Assembly (NCBI GenBank): GCA_038243995.1
Contig: JBBRTV010000016.1
Location: forward strand, 75,896 to 139,895
Direction: 5' to 3'
Origin: Scleromatobacter sp038243995
Lineage (GTDB): Bacteria > Pseudomonadota > Gammaproteobacteria > Burkholderiales > Burkholderiaceae_C
DNA length: 64,000 nt
Part shown: positions 22,423 to 31,376 of the stretch, piece by piece
Numbering within the stretch: position 1 is the stretch's first letter
How the letters are laid out: every line of letters starts with the position of its first letter
Notes under the pieces: generated by a model
What the model saw: the letters and a program-made list of their open reading frames with translations, nothing else
The model's database searches: none
Told to the model about the DNA's origin: nothing
Program-made: the position numbers and the translations under genes

Positions 22423-23574
22423 ATGAATTTCCTGCGACGATTCAGCATCTGCAACCGGATGCTGTACGGCATGTCGATGATGGGCGCGTTGTCGCTGCTG
22501 CTCGGCGGCACGCTGACCTGGATGCTGGGCGACCTCGGGGCGGTCGCCTCGGCGGCCTCCATCGCCACGATCGGCCCCCGGCTGCACATGCTGTCCATCG
22601 CCTGCGGCAGCGCCACCGGTGTGTTGGGCGCGATCGGCGTGACGGCCGGGCTGCTGCTGCGCGCCAGCATCAAGTCGCCGATCGAAGGCACCATCCAGTC
22701 GGTGATCGGGATGGGCAAGGGCAACCTCAACGGCAAGATCTCGTCGCCCGGCCGCGACGAGGTGTCCTGGCTGAACGCCGAACTCAACGGCATGCGCAAG
22801 AAGCTGTCCGGGATCGTGCAGACGATCCGCGGATCGTCCGAATCCGTGTGCGCCTCCGCGACCGAACTCGCGGCGGGCAACAGCGATCTCAGCGAGCGCA
22901 CCGAAACACAGTCCGCGGCCCTGCAGCAAGCGAGCAGCACGATGGCCGAGTTGTCGACCACCCTGCATGCCAACGCGACGCTGGCCGCGCAGGCGTCCAC
23001 GATCGTGACGCAGGCCAACAAGGTAGCCAGCGAAGGGGGCCGCCTGATGCACCAGGTGGTCGAGCGCATGCGCGACATCAACGGCAGCGCCAATCGCATC
23101 GCGGAGATCACGCAGGTCATCGACGGCATCGCCTTCCAGACCAACATCCTCGCGCTCAATGCCGCCGTCGAGGCGGCCCGGGCGGGCGAGAACGGACGCG
23201 GCTTCGCGGTGGTCGCCAGCGAGGTGCGCAGCCTGGCCCAACGCAGCGCCACGGCGGCGCGCGAGATCAAGGCGCTGATCGCCGACTCGGTCGAAAAGGT
23301 GACGAGCGGATCGCGCTTCGTCGATGAAGCCGGCCAGAACATGGAGGACATCGTGGCCAGCGTCTCCCACGTTTCCGGCCTCGTCTCGGAAATCGCCGGG
23401 GCCGGGCAAGCCCAGAAAGACGGGATCGAGCATGTCCACCAGGTGATCGCGCAGATCGACGACATGACGCAGCGCAACTCGGCGCTGGTGGAACAGGCGG
23501 CCGCGGCCGCGAAGTCGCTCCAGGATCAGTCGGTCAGCCTCACGGCCGCCGTGTCGCAATTCACGCTGGAATGA
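22423..23574 (+). CDS. Methyl-accepting chemotaxis protein with minimal periplasmic loop
   Basis: 383 residues. Two membrane helices (about 13-35 and 54-79) are separated by only about 18 residues, so there is no periplasmic ligand-binding domain. Then comes HAMP (about 80-132) and a full cytoplasmic signalling domain, with the kinase-contact hairpin FQTNILALNAAVEAARAGENGRGFAVVA near residue 240. No C-terminal CheR-docking pentapeptide is seen (it ends QFTLE). ATG 22423 has GGAG 7 nt upstream. With so small a sensor loop it may sense membrane or redox state, or work with a partner protein. Confidence 0.92.
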   Translation: MNFLRRFSICNRMLYGMSMMGALSLLLGGTLTWMLGDLGAVASAASIATIGPRLHMLSIACGSATGVLGAIGVTAGLLLRASIKSPIEGTIQSVIGMGKGNLNGKISSPGRDEVSWLNAELNGMRKKLSGIVQTIRGSSESVCASATELAAGNSDLSERTETQSAALQQASSTMAELSTTLHANATLAAQASTIVTQANKVASEGGRLMHQVVERMRDINGSANRIAEITQVIDGIAFQTNILALNAAVEAARAGENGRGFAVVASEVRSLAQRSATAAREIKALIADSVEKVTSGSRFVDEAGQNMEDIVASVSHVSGLVSEIAGAGQAQKDGIEHVHQVIAQIDDMTQRNSALVEQAAAAAKSLQDQSVSLTAAVSQFTLE

Positions 23575-23575
23575 A

Positions 23576-23780
23576 ATGACGGCCCCCACGCTCCCTCCGG
23601 TCGCTGCCCCCCGAGGGGGAGTTCCGGTTCGGCTCGGCTGCGAGCCTCGCTTCCCTTTTCTTGACGGCCCCCACGCTCCCTCCGGTCGCTGCCCCCCCGA
23701 GGGGGAGTCCCGGTTCGGCTCGGCTGCGAGCCTCGCTTCCCTTCCCTTGGTTGGGACTGCGGCCGGCTGGGAACTATTCC
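23576..23780 (+). repeat. Intergenic repeat cluster after the chemoreceptor gene (two copies)
   Basis: Two tandem copies (23576 to about 23661, then 23662 to about 23780) begin TGACGGCCCCCACGCTCCCT and contain the same CCCCC/GGGGG and GGCTCG/CGAGCC hairpins as the cluster after ffh. It starts 1 bp after the stop codon of the chemoreceptor gene, the same position relative to a gene end as at ffh. The second copy is followed by 110 bp without recognised content. Confidence 0.85.
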
Positions 23781-23890
23781 GGGGTTGGCAATGTGGGCAT
23801 AAGTCACTGTTACAGAAGCCGTTACGTCACAGGCGACTCTGATAATTCACCGAACCGGCGCACTTGGTCGCCGGACGATGGAGTATGTCG

Positions 23891-25006
23891 ATGACCCGAT
23901 TTCGCCTTGGCGTCCTGTCTCTCGTCCTGCTGGCGGCTGCCTCCAGCGCTTGCGCTGACATCGTTGTCGGCCAGACGGCGGGCTTCACGGGAGCGGTCGC
24001 TTCCGGGGTCGAGGAGACCTCGGCCGGTGCGAAGCTCTACATCAACCACGTGAATGCGAACGGCGGCATCAACGGCGAGCAGATCGTGCTCGTGTCGATG
24101 GACGACAAGTTCGAACCCGCCGTCGCCGCGGAGAACGCGCGCGAACTGATCACGAAGAAAAAGGTCATCGCGCTGTTCCTGACGCGCGGTACGCCGCACG
24201 CGCAGGCCATCATGCCGCTGCTGGCGCAGTACAGCGTACCGCTCGTGGCGCCGTCCACCGGCGCGATGATCCTGCACGACCCGCTCAATCCGTGGATCTT
24301 CAACGTGCGCGCCAGCTACCAGCACGAGGCCAACCGCGCGATACGGCACCTGAGCCTGGTGGGCCTGTCGAAGATCGGCATCGTGCAGGTGGACGACTCC
24401 TTCGGCGCGGACTCGATCAAGGGGGCGCTGACCGCGTTCAAGCAGGTCGCCGGCAGCCCGCTGTTCATCGAGAAGTTCGATCGCGCGAAGCCCGACTTCG
24501 GCGGGGTGGCGAAGGCCGTGGAGGCCACTTCCCCGCAGGCCATCCTGTTCATCGGGTCGGGCAGTGCGGTGGTCGATGGCATGAAGGCGATTCGGGCGAG
24601 CGGGTCGAAAGCCCAGATCGTCACGCTGTCGAACAACGCATCGGATGGCTTCATCAAGTCGCTCGGCGACAACGGACCTGGAACCATCGTCACGCAGGTG
24701 TTTCCCTACGAGCGCTCGCTGGCCTCGCCCCTGGTGAAGGAGGCGCGCAAGCTGCAGAAGGACGCCAGCGGCCAGGATCGCGTGACGCCGGCGATGCTCG
24801 AAGGTTTCGCGGGCGCCAAGGTGCTGGTCGAGGGACTGCGGCGCTCGGGCTCCCACCCGACGCGCGAGAAGCTGCGCGACGCCCTGGAGACGCTGAAGCA
24901 CTTCGACATCGGCGGACTCGAAGTGTCCTTCAGCCCGACCAACCATTCGGGCCTCGACTACACCGACCTGTCCATCATCAGCAGCGAAGGCAAGTTCCAG
25001 AGATGA
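23891..25006 (+). CDS. ABC transporter substrate-binding protein, branched-chain amino acid type
   Basis: 371 residues with a Sec signal peptide (TRFRLGVLSLVLLAAASSACA). The periplasmic type I binding fold is clear: VGQTAGFTGAVASGVEETSAGAKLY, INHVNANGGINGEQI and the C-terminal FDIGGLEVSFSP. LivJ-like members bind amino acids, amides or aromatic acids. No permease or ATPase genes lie nearby, so it may serve a distant transporter or a chemoreceptor such as the one upstream. Start chosen at ATG 23891 because GGAG lies 7 nt before it; ATG 23885 is too close to that site. It converges with mdcH. Confidence 0.88.
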   Translation: MTRFRLGVLSLVLLAAASSACADIVVGQTAGFTGAVASGVEETSAGAKLYINHVNANGGINGEQIVLVSMDDKFEPAVAAENARELITKKKVIALFLTRGTPHAQAIMPLLAQYSVPLVAPSTGAMILHDPLNPWIFNVRASYQHEANRAIRHLSLVGLSKIGIVQVDDSFGADSIKGALTAFKQVAGSPLFIEKFDRAKPDFGGVAKAVEATSPQAILFIGSGSAVVDGMKAIRASGSKAQIVTLSNNASDGFIKSLGDNGPGTIVTQVFPYERSLASPLVKEARKLQKDASGQDRVTPAMLEGFAGAKVLVEGLRRSGSHPTREKLRDALETLKHFDIGGLEVSFSPTNHSGLDYTDLSIISSEGKFQR

Positions 25007-25090
25007 CCGCCGCGCGCCTCCGCGCCGCTGACCCGGGTCGACCCGCGACACCCAGGGAGATACCCCGCGCCGGCGACCCGCCGACAGTGT

Positions 25091-26008
25091 TCAGTCGAGC
25101 GCGCGGCGCACCCAGGCGGCAGCCGACGCCGGCGACCTGAAATCGTCGATCGCCCGTGCCGGAACGCCCGGATGGCGCGCATTCCACAGCCGCGACAGCG
25201 CCGTGCCCGGCCCCATCTCCAGCACGCAGCGCACGCCGCGCTCCGCCATCGTGTCCATGCAGACGTCCCACGGGATCGTCTGCGAGACCTGCGCCGCCAG
25301 GGCCTTCTTCAAGGCAGCCACGTCGCGCTCGACGCGCCCGGTCGCGTCGCAGACGACGAGCGCGGCAGGCTGGCCGAACGGGATCGCGGCGAGCGCCTCG
25401 CGCAGCGCCGCGGTGGCGCCCGCCATCGCCGGCGTGTGCGAGGCCACGCCGATCGCCAGCCGCTTGCAGCGCGCGCCCAGCGCCGACAGCGCCTTCGCCG
25501 CGCGATCGAGGTCGACCGCCGCGCCGCCCAGCACGCACTGGTCGGCGGACAGGCGGATGGCGACGCCCAGCCCATGCTGCCGGGCCAGCGCGGCCGCGGC
25601 GACGGCGTCCAGGTCGGAGACTCCCATCATGCCGGCGGCGCCGCCGCGCGCGCAGCGATCCATCGCCGCGGCGCGCAGCGTGGCGATGCGCATCGCCGTG
25701 GCGACGTCGAAGACGCCGGCCGCGCAGAACGACGCGATCTCGCCCACGCTGTAGCCGGCCACGACCGCGGGCGCGGGCACGTCGGCCCGCAAGGCCTCCC
25801 AGCCGGCCAGGCACACGCCGGCGAGCAAGGGCTGCGCCACGGCATTGCGGTCGGCCCACCCGGTGTCGGCCAGCCGCCCGCGCCAGTCCGCGCCGAGCCG
25901 CGCCACCAGTTCCGCGCAGGCACCCGCGGCCGCGGGAGCAGCCTCCAGCCAGGGCAGCATGCCGGGATGCTGCGTGCCCTGGCCCGGGAACAGCAGGCCC
26001 CAGCTCAC
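25091..26008 (-). CDS. mdcH: Malonate decarboxylase epsilon subunit (malonyl-CoA:ACP transacylase)
   Basis: 305 residues, acyltransferase fold. It loads malonyl onto the decarboxylase carrier protein MdcC to start the cycle. Visible motifs: LFPGQGTQHPGM at the N-terminus, the nucleophile elbow VAGYSVGEIASF (Ser87) and the active-site His in VASHTPAM. The start is GTG 26008; no ATG fits. It is the last gene of the mdc unit, 40 bp after mdcB. Confidence 0.9.
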   Translation of the reverse strand: MSWGLLFPGQGTQHPGMLPWLEAAPAAAGACAELVARLGADWRGRLADTGWADRNAVAQPLLAGVCLAGWEALRADVPAPAVVAGYSVGEIASFCAAGVFDVATAMRIATLRAAAMDRCARGGAAGMMGVSDLDAVAAAALARQHGLGVAIRLSADQCVLGGAAVDLDRAAKALSALGARCKRLAIGVASHTPAMAGATAALREALAAIPFGQPAALVVCDATGRVERDVAALKKALAAQVSQTIPWDVCMDTMAERGVRCVLEMGPGTALSRLWNARHPGVPARAIDDFRSPASAAAWVRRALD

Positions 26009-26048
26009 GATCCGACCGCCTTCCGGGCGCGTCGCGCGCGGCTCGCCT

Positions 26049-26981
26049 TCATGGTGTCGCGCAGACGCGGTCGACCCAGCAGGCGGCAGCCAGGAGGTCG
26101 GCGGAGCCGCCCGGGGAGAGGCGGTGGCGGACGAAGTCGGCGTGGATCGCGTACGCATGCCGGAGCGCATCCGGCCGCGCCGCGCCGCCGGCCTCGATGA
26201 AGCCGCGCGCCAGCCGCTGCGCGTGGCGCAGCCCGGCCAGCCCGCCGCGGTGGACGAGATTGGTGTCGTCCAGCACGGCGATGACGCGCAACAGGACGTG
26301 CAGCCGTGTCGGCTCGAAGCGCAGGCCCAGCGCGCGCGCCTCGTGCAGCGCCGGCAGCGCGACCTCGAACAACACGGGCAGCCCGAGCGCGGCCTCCTGC
26401 GCGGCGCCGCGCAGGCCGTGCCGTTGCGCGGCAGCGTGGCCGTTCGAACCCGCATTCGCGGGCCGGCGCGCCGCCAGGGCCGCGCCCCAGCGATCGCGCA
26501 GCGCCGCGCGCAATCCCGCCGCGTCCAGCGGTCGCCGCGAGGCGACGCACCAGCCCGCGCTGGCACACAGCAGGCCGAGCGTGAAGATCGCGCCCCGATG
26601 CGTGTTGACGCCGCCCGTGGCGCGCATCATCAGCGCCTCCGCCGCGATGCCCGCCCGCTCGAGCGCCGCGAAGTCGGCGCCGTCCGCGCCGAGCGCGGCG
26701 ATCGCCGGAAAGTAGTGCCGCAGGGCGAACAGGCTACACATGAAGGTGGCCGCCGTCATGTCCGCATGGCTGCCGTTGTCGACGAAGGAGACGAGCCCGG
26801 GCTTGGGATGCAAGGCCAGTTCCTCGTACAGCGCGACGGTTGCCGCACGGCCGATGCGTTGCAGCGCGGGCGCCTGCGCCGCGGCGATCGACGGCGCGGC
26901 GCGCGCGTGCTGGACGCCTTGCGTGGCGCCGGCGCTCTCACGCCTGTTGCTCCTGACGCAGGTCGACACCGGATGGCTCAT
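26049..26981 (-). CDS. mdcB: Triphosphoribosyl-dephospho-CoA synthase
   Basis: 310 residues, CitG/MdcB family. It makes the 2'-(5''-triphosphoribosyl)-3'-dephospho-CoA precursor of the MdcC prosthetic group from dephospho-CoA and ATP. Conserved stretches: LHPKPGLVSFVDNGSHADM, GGVNTHRGAIFTLGLL and DDTNLVHRGG. The start ATG 26981 overlaps the mdcG stop (ATGA). Confidence 0.92.
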   Translation of the reverse strand: MSHPVSTCVRSNRRESAGATQGVQHARAAPSIAAAQAPALQRIGRAATVALYEELALHPKPGLVSFVDNGSHADMTAATFMCSLFALRHYFPAIAALGADGADFAALERAGIAAEALMMRATGGVNTHRGAIFTLGLLCASAGWCVASRRPLDAAGLRAALRDRWGAALAARRPANAGSNGHAAAQRHGLRGAAQEAALGLPVLFEVALPALHEARALGLRFEPTRLHVLLRVIAVLDDTNLVHRGGLAGLRHAQRLARGFIEAGGAARPDALRHAYAIHADFVRHRLSPGGSADLLAAACWVDRVCATP

Positions 26982-27664
26982 GTCACGCGGCTCCCGGGAT
27001 CGCAGGCCGCCGCTACCAGCCAGCCGAGGTCGTGCACGATGCGCACGCCGGCGATCCCCTTGACGAGCATCCCGCGCGCATTCCCCGCGCGCCACTGCCG
27101 CCATTCGCGCCAGGCGATCGCGCTGCCGTCCGCGAACGCGATCTCGCCGTCCAGGCGCGGCAGCGCGAGTGGCGCACACGCCAGGAGCGCCGCCACCGCA
27201 TCGGCCGCGGCGACATCGTCCACGCGCAGCAGCAGGTCGACGTCGGAATCGGGATGCACGTACGACAGGCCGCTCAGATGCTCCCAGCCATAGCTGCCAA
27301 AGACCCGCGCCAGCGCCAACGGAGCGAGCTCGCCGGCGAGCGCGCGCCAGCTCGCCTGCGCGCAGTCCGGCAACAGGGACGCAATCTTCTCCGGCTCCGG
27401 AAAGGCATCGCCGGCGTCCAGCAGCTCGCCGCAGCTCGCCGCCAGGGCCAGTCGCTGGCGGCCGTGGGCCGGCGGCGCGGGCAAGCCCAGGCGGACGCGG
27501 CCCGCGGACACGCCGTCCTGCCGTGCGACGACCAGCGGCAGCCGCCCGCGCCGCCACGCCGCCAGGCACGAGCGCGCCGCATCGTCCCAGTCGGTCCCGG
27601 CGAGCACGCCATCCCAACCGGCTTCCGATAGCCGCACCAGGCCATGGCGTTGCAGGCCGCGCAT
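26978..27664 (-). CDS. mdcG: Phosphoribosyl-dephospho-CoA transferase
   Basis: 228 residues. It transfers the prosthetic group precursor onto the carrier protein MdcC. It has the nucleotidyltransferase signature: FGSYGWEHLSG followed by DSDVDLLL (the G-S...DxD metal site). It lies 7 bp after mdcE. Confidence 0.9.
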   Translation of the reverse strand: MRGLQRHGLVRLSEAGWDGVLAGTDWDDAARSCLAAWRRGRLPLVVARQDGVSAGRVRLGLPAPPAHGRQRLALAASCGELLDAGDAFPEPEKIASLLPDCAQASWRALAGELAPLALARVFGSYGWEHLSGLSYVHPDSDVDLLLRVDDVAAADAVAALLACAPLALPRLDGEIAFADGSAIAWREWRQWRAGNARGMLVKGIAGVRIVHDLGWLVAAACDPGSRVT

Positions 27665-27671
27665 GCGACGT

Positions 27672-28373
27672 TCAGGCCACGGCCAGAACGCGCGCGATGA
27701 CGGCAGCCGCCATGCGGCGCCCGCCGCGCGCGGCGCCCAGGGCGGCCCGGTCGTCGGTGGCCGGCGCGTTCGCCAGCGCGTCCCGCAGGCCGGCCGCGAG
27801 ATCGCCCTTCCACAACGCGCGCACGCCGCCCATCGCCACGTAGTTCTCGACCCCGGGCGCGAAAACGGGGTTGGACGCCGACAACGCGACCAGCCGGTCT
27901 TCCGCGATCTTCGTCACGCGCGACATGGCCGGGATGCGCATCACGCGGATCTCGGCCTCGGGCAAGGCGTCGCAGGTGTCGGCGATGAGTCCCGAGGTGA
28001 TGAAGCCGCCCGAGAGCGCCTGGTCGTACACGAGGCCGACGACACGGTGGCCCCGGCGCCGCGCCAGGTCGACGCAGCGCCCCAGGTGCGCCATCGCGCG
28101 ATGGATGCCCAGCAGTTCGTCGCGCTGGCGCAGTTGCTGGCCTTGCGTGTCGACCAGCAGCAACAGCGGCCGACCGGGATGCCGCGCCATCGTGTCGAGC
28201 ACCTCGCGCGCCTGGGCGAGCGCGAGCGCGACGCCGATCGGCGCATGGTGCCGCGTGCCGATCACCGCCAGGGTGCAGCCTTCGAACTCGGCCTCGCCGT
28301 GGAGGAAGTCGCCCGCGGCGACGACGCGATGGCCGGCGCCGAACAAGGCCGCGACGAGTGCAGTCCAGTCCAT
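27672..28373 (-). CDS. mdcE: Malonate decarboxylase gamma subunit
   Basis: 233 residues, crotonase-like carboxyltransferase half that forms the malonyl-S-ACP decarboxylase with MdcD. Seen: LLLLVDTQGQQLRQRDELLGIHRAMAHLG and the oxyanion-hole region SGGFITSGLIADTCDAL. The start ATG 28373 overlaps the mdcD stop (TGATG); an adjacent GTG could also serve. Confidence 0.9.
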   Translation of the reverse strand: MDWTALVAALFGAGHRVVAAGDFLHGEAEFEGCTLAVIGTRHHAPIGVALALAQAREVLDTMARHPGRPLLLLVDTQGQQLRQRDELLGIHRAMAHLGRCVDLARRRGHRVVGLVYDQALSGGFITSGLIADTCDALPEAEIRVMRIPAMSRVTKIAEDRLVALSASNPVFAPGVENYVAMGGVRALWKGDLAAGLRDALANAPATDDRAALGAARGGRRMAAAVIARVLAVA

Positions 28374-29260
28374 CACGCCACCCCCGCCGCGAGGCGGCCG
28401 CGCAGGGCGACGACGTCGTCGGCCGTCATGTCGGGCACCTGCGCGGGGTCGGGCACGCCGAGCCAGCGCCAGAGTTCGAAGGCATCGATGTCCGCGGGCG
28501 CCGATGCGAGTCGCGCGGCGAGCATCGCGTGCTCGGCCTCCAGGCTCGCGATCGTCACCGGGCGGCTGCGCGGCAGGCAGGCGACGGCCGCCGCGCGGAA
28601 CGCCGCGATGTCGTCGTCGACGAGCATGTCGCAATCGCCGCTCAGGAAACGGTGCTTGCCGCCCGTGGTGCGCCAGACGAGCGCCCGGTCGCGCGAGTCG
28701 AACTCTTCGACCCCGTGCGAGGCCTCGATCACTTCGGGCCCGGACATCGACAGCCGGCCCAGGTCGCTCATCACGATGCGGTCGGCGCAGGCGGCGACGA
28801 TGCCCATGCCGCCGAAGCAGCCGTTGGCGCCGCCGATGAGCACGATCGTCGGGATGCCGGCGGCGCGCAAGTCGAGCAGCGCCCGCATCACTTCCGACAC
28901 GGCGATCAGGCCGGCGTTGGCCTCGTGCAAGCGCACGCCGCCCGATTCGGCGAGCAGCAGCACGCCCGCGGGCCGGTCGCGCAGCGCGCGCCGCAACAGG
29001 CCGACCAGCTTCGCGCCGTGCACCTCGCCCACCCCGCCGCCCATGAACTCGCCCTCCTGCGCCGCGACGAACACCTCGACGCCGGCCAGCGCTGCGCGCC
29101 CGATGACGATGCCGTCATCGAACGCCGCCGGCACGCCCAGCTGCGCCAGGTGCGGGCTGGCGCGTCGCTCCGAAGGTGGCAGCCACTCGTGCAGGCTGCC
29201 GGCGTCGAGCAGGAGATGCAGGCGTTCGCGCGCGGAGCACTCGGCGTAGCTGACGCTCAT
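28373..29260 (-). CDS. mdcD: Malonate decarboxylase beta subunit
   Basis: 295 residues, crotonase-fold partner of MdcE in the decarboxylase core. Seen: EGEFMGGGVGEVHGAKLVGLL, LLLAESGGVRLHEANAGL and GGANGCFGGMGI, the conserved loop of this family. The start ATG 29260 overlaps the mdcC stop codon (ATGA). Confidence 0.92.
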   Translation of the reverse strand: MSVSYAECSARERLHLLLDAGSLHEWLPPSERRASPHLAQLGVPAAFDDGIVIGRAALAGVEVFVAAQEGEFMGGGVGEVHGAKLVGLLRRALRDRPAGVLLLAESGGVRLHEANAGLIAVSEVMRALLDLRAAGIPTIVLIGGANGCFGGMGIVAACADRIVMSDLGRLSMSGPEVIEASHGVEEFDSRDRALVWRTTGGKHRFLSGDCDMLVDDDIAAFRAAAVACLPRSRPVTIASLEAEHAMLAARLASAPADIDAFELWRWLGVPDPAQVPDMTADDVVALRGRLAAGVA

Positions 29261-29607
29261 GGCCGGCCTCCCGCCGGGCCGGCGGCGGCGGGTCGCAGGT
29301 GCGCGACCGCCTGTTCGAGCCGCAGGCTCACGACGGCCGGCGTGGCGCCCATGTCGTTGATCGAGATGTCCAGCCCGGCCCACCCGTGGCGGGCGTGGAA
29401 ATCGTCCAGCACCGCGTCCCAGATCGGTCGAAACCCGCGCGCCGAGGTCTCGACGGCGACGCGGCACCGGTCGCCCGCGGCGGCCTCCACCAGTACTTCC
29501 AGGTTTCCGGAGCCGACCACTCCGACCAGCAACGGCGCGAAGGGAGCGGGTTGCCGGCTGCCCGGAAAGTCGAACTGCATCGCCTCGATGCCCACGGGGG
29601 TGTTCAT
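29257..29607 (-). CDS. mdcC: Malonate decarboxylase acyl carrier protein (delta subunit)
   Basis: 116 residues. It carries the phosphoribosyl-dephospho-CoA thiol arm on which acetyl and malonyl groups ride. The attachment Ser is expected in VVGSGNLEVLVE (Ser33 here). ATG 29607 has a TGGAGA site 6 nt upstream. Confidence 0.9.
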   Translation of the reverse strand: MNTPVGIEAMQFDFPGSRQPAPFAPLLVGVVGSGNLEVLVEAAAGDRCRVAVETSARGFRPIWDAVLDDFHARHGWAGLDISINDMGATPAVVSLRLEQAVAHLRPAAAGPAGGRP

Positions 29608-29683
29608 CGCGCAATCTCCAGGCTTCGCCTTGCGGTGGCTTCGCCCTCTTCGCGGCCGTGCACTCTCATCGTGGATGCCCTCT

Positions 29684-31366
29684 TCACCAGTTACGGAAGC
29701 GCCGCGGCGGCCGGTACAGGTTGCCGGACGCGCGCGCCAGGTCGCGCATGCTGCGCGCGGCGAGCAGGTTGCGTGTCGCATCGCGCGGATCGATGCCGAG
29801 GTCGGACGCGCGCCGGATGACACCGCGATCGCGCAAGTTCTCGACGATCCGGCGGTCGCGCCCCAGGCCCACGGCCGTATACCCGGCGACGCCGCGGATC
29901 GCCTGCTCGCGCTCCTCGTCGTCGCGGCAAAGCAGGAGGTTGGCGATGCCTTCCTCGGTCAGCACGTGGCTCACGTCGTCGCCGTAGATCATGATCGGTG
30001 GCAGCGGCATCGCCGCCTGCTCGGCCAGCGTCCACGCATCGAGCCGGTCGACGAACGCCGGCTGCATGTGTTCGCGGAAGGTCTCGACCATCTGCACCAC
30101 GAGCTTCTGCCCGCGCGGGGTGCCGCGCGCGCCGGACAGGCCCGCGCGCGCCTCGCGGCCGGCCTGCAGCCAGGCCGGGCTGGCGTGCCGGCGTCCGCGC
30201 GCGTCGGCGCCCATGTTCGGCGCGCCGCCGAATCCGGTGATGCGGCCGAGCGTCGCGGTGGAGCTGTTGCCCATCAGGTCGATCTGCAGCGTCGAGCCGA
30301 TGAACAGGTCGCAGGCATAGTGCCCCGCCGCCTGGCAGTAGGCGCGATTGCTGCGCAACGCGCCGTCGCGGCCGGTGAAGAAGACGTCGGGCCGGGCCCG
30401 GATGTAGTCCTCCATGCCCGACTCCGAGCCGAACGAATGGACGGATTCGACCCAGCCGGCCTCGATCGCCGGGATCAGCGCGGGATGCGGATTGAGTGCC
30501 CAGTGCCGGCAGATCTTGCCCTTGAGGCCGAGCGATTCCCCGTAGGTCGGCAGCAGCAGCTCGATGGCCGCGGTGTCGAAGCCGATGCCGTGGTTCAGGC
30601 TCTGCACGCCGTAAGTCTCGTAGATGCCGCGGATGGCCATCATCGCCATCAGCACCTGGATCTCGGAGATCTGCGCCGGATCGCGCGTGAACAGGGGCTC
30701 GACGACGTTGGGCGTGGGCGCGACGACGACGAAGTCTATCCAGTCGGCCGGGATGTCGACGCGGGGCACGCTGTGGACGCGCTCGTTGACCTGCGCGACC
30801 ACGACGCCTCCGCTGAACGCCGTGGCCTCGACGATGACCGGCGTGTCCTCGGTGTTCGGGCCGGTGTAGAGGTTGCCCGCGGCGTCCACGCTGTGCGCCG
30901 CGATCAGCGAGACACGCGGCGTCAGGTCGACGAAGTAGCGGCCGAACAGCTCGAGGTAGGTATGGATGGCGCCGATGCGGATGCGGCCGCCGGCCACGAG
31001 TTGCGCGAGCCGCGCTCCCTGCGGGCCGGAAAACGAGAAATCGAGGCGCGCTGCGATGCCGAGCTCGAAGACGTCGAGGTGCTCCGGCAGCGCGAGGACC
31101 GATTGCACCATGTGCAGGTCGTGCACGCGCCGCGGATCGACCTGCGTCAGCGAGCGCGCGAGGAAGTCGGCCTGCTTCTGGTTGTTGCCTTCGAGGCAGA
31201 CGCGATCGCCCGGTTCGAGCACGGCCTCGAGCAGCGTGACGATGTCGGCCGCCGGCAAGTGGACGCCGCGCAGCGCCGGCCCGAGCGCCGCGGCCGCGCG
31301 TGCCAGCCGCCCGTCGCGATTGCGCGACCGCGTGTTCCAGCGCGCCGGATCGGGCGGGATCTGCAT
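29684..31366 (-). CDS. mdcA: Malonate decarboxylase alpha subunit (acetyl-S-ACP:malonate ACP transferase)
   Basis: 560 residues, CoA-transferase-like fold. It exchanges acetyl for malonyl on the MdcC thiol, so malonate is activated without ATP after priming. Recognisable stretches: CLEGNNQKQADFLARSL, NLYTGPNTEDTPVIVEATAFSGG, and STLQIDLMGNSSTATLGRI. It starts 10 bp after the TRAP large permease gene, tying transport and catabolism into one unit. Confidence 0.95.
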   Translation of the reverse strand: MQIPPDPARWNTRSRNRDGRLARAAAALGPALRGVHLPAADIVTLLEAVLEPGDRVCLEGNNQKQADFLARSLTQVDPRRVHDLHMVQSVLALPEHLDVFELGIAARLDFSFSGPQGARLAQLVAGGRIRIGAIHTYLELFGRYFVDLTPRVSLIAAHSVDAAGNLYTGPNTEDTPVIVEATAFSGGVVVAQVNERVHSVPRVDIPADWIDFVVVAPTPNVVEPLFTRDPAQISEIQVLMAMMAIRGIYETYGVQSLNHGIGFDTAAIELLLPTYGESLGLKGKICRHWALNPHPALIPAIEAGWVESVHSFGSESGMEDYIRARPDVFFTGRDGALRSNRAYCQAAGHYACDLFIGSTLQIDLMGNSSTATLGRITGFGGAPNMGADARGRRHASPAWLQAGREARAGLSGARGTPRGQKLVVQMVETFREHMQPAFVDRLDAWTLAEQAAMPLPPIMIYGDDVSHVLTEEGIANLLLCRDDEEREQAIRGVAGYTAVGLGRDRRIVENLRDRGVIRRASDLGIDPRDATRNLLAARSMRDLARASGNLYRPPRRFRNW

Positions 31367-31376
31367 CGCGCGGCTC

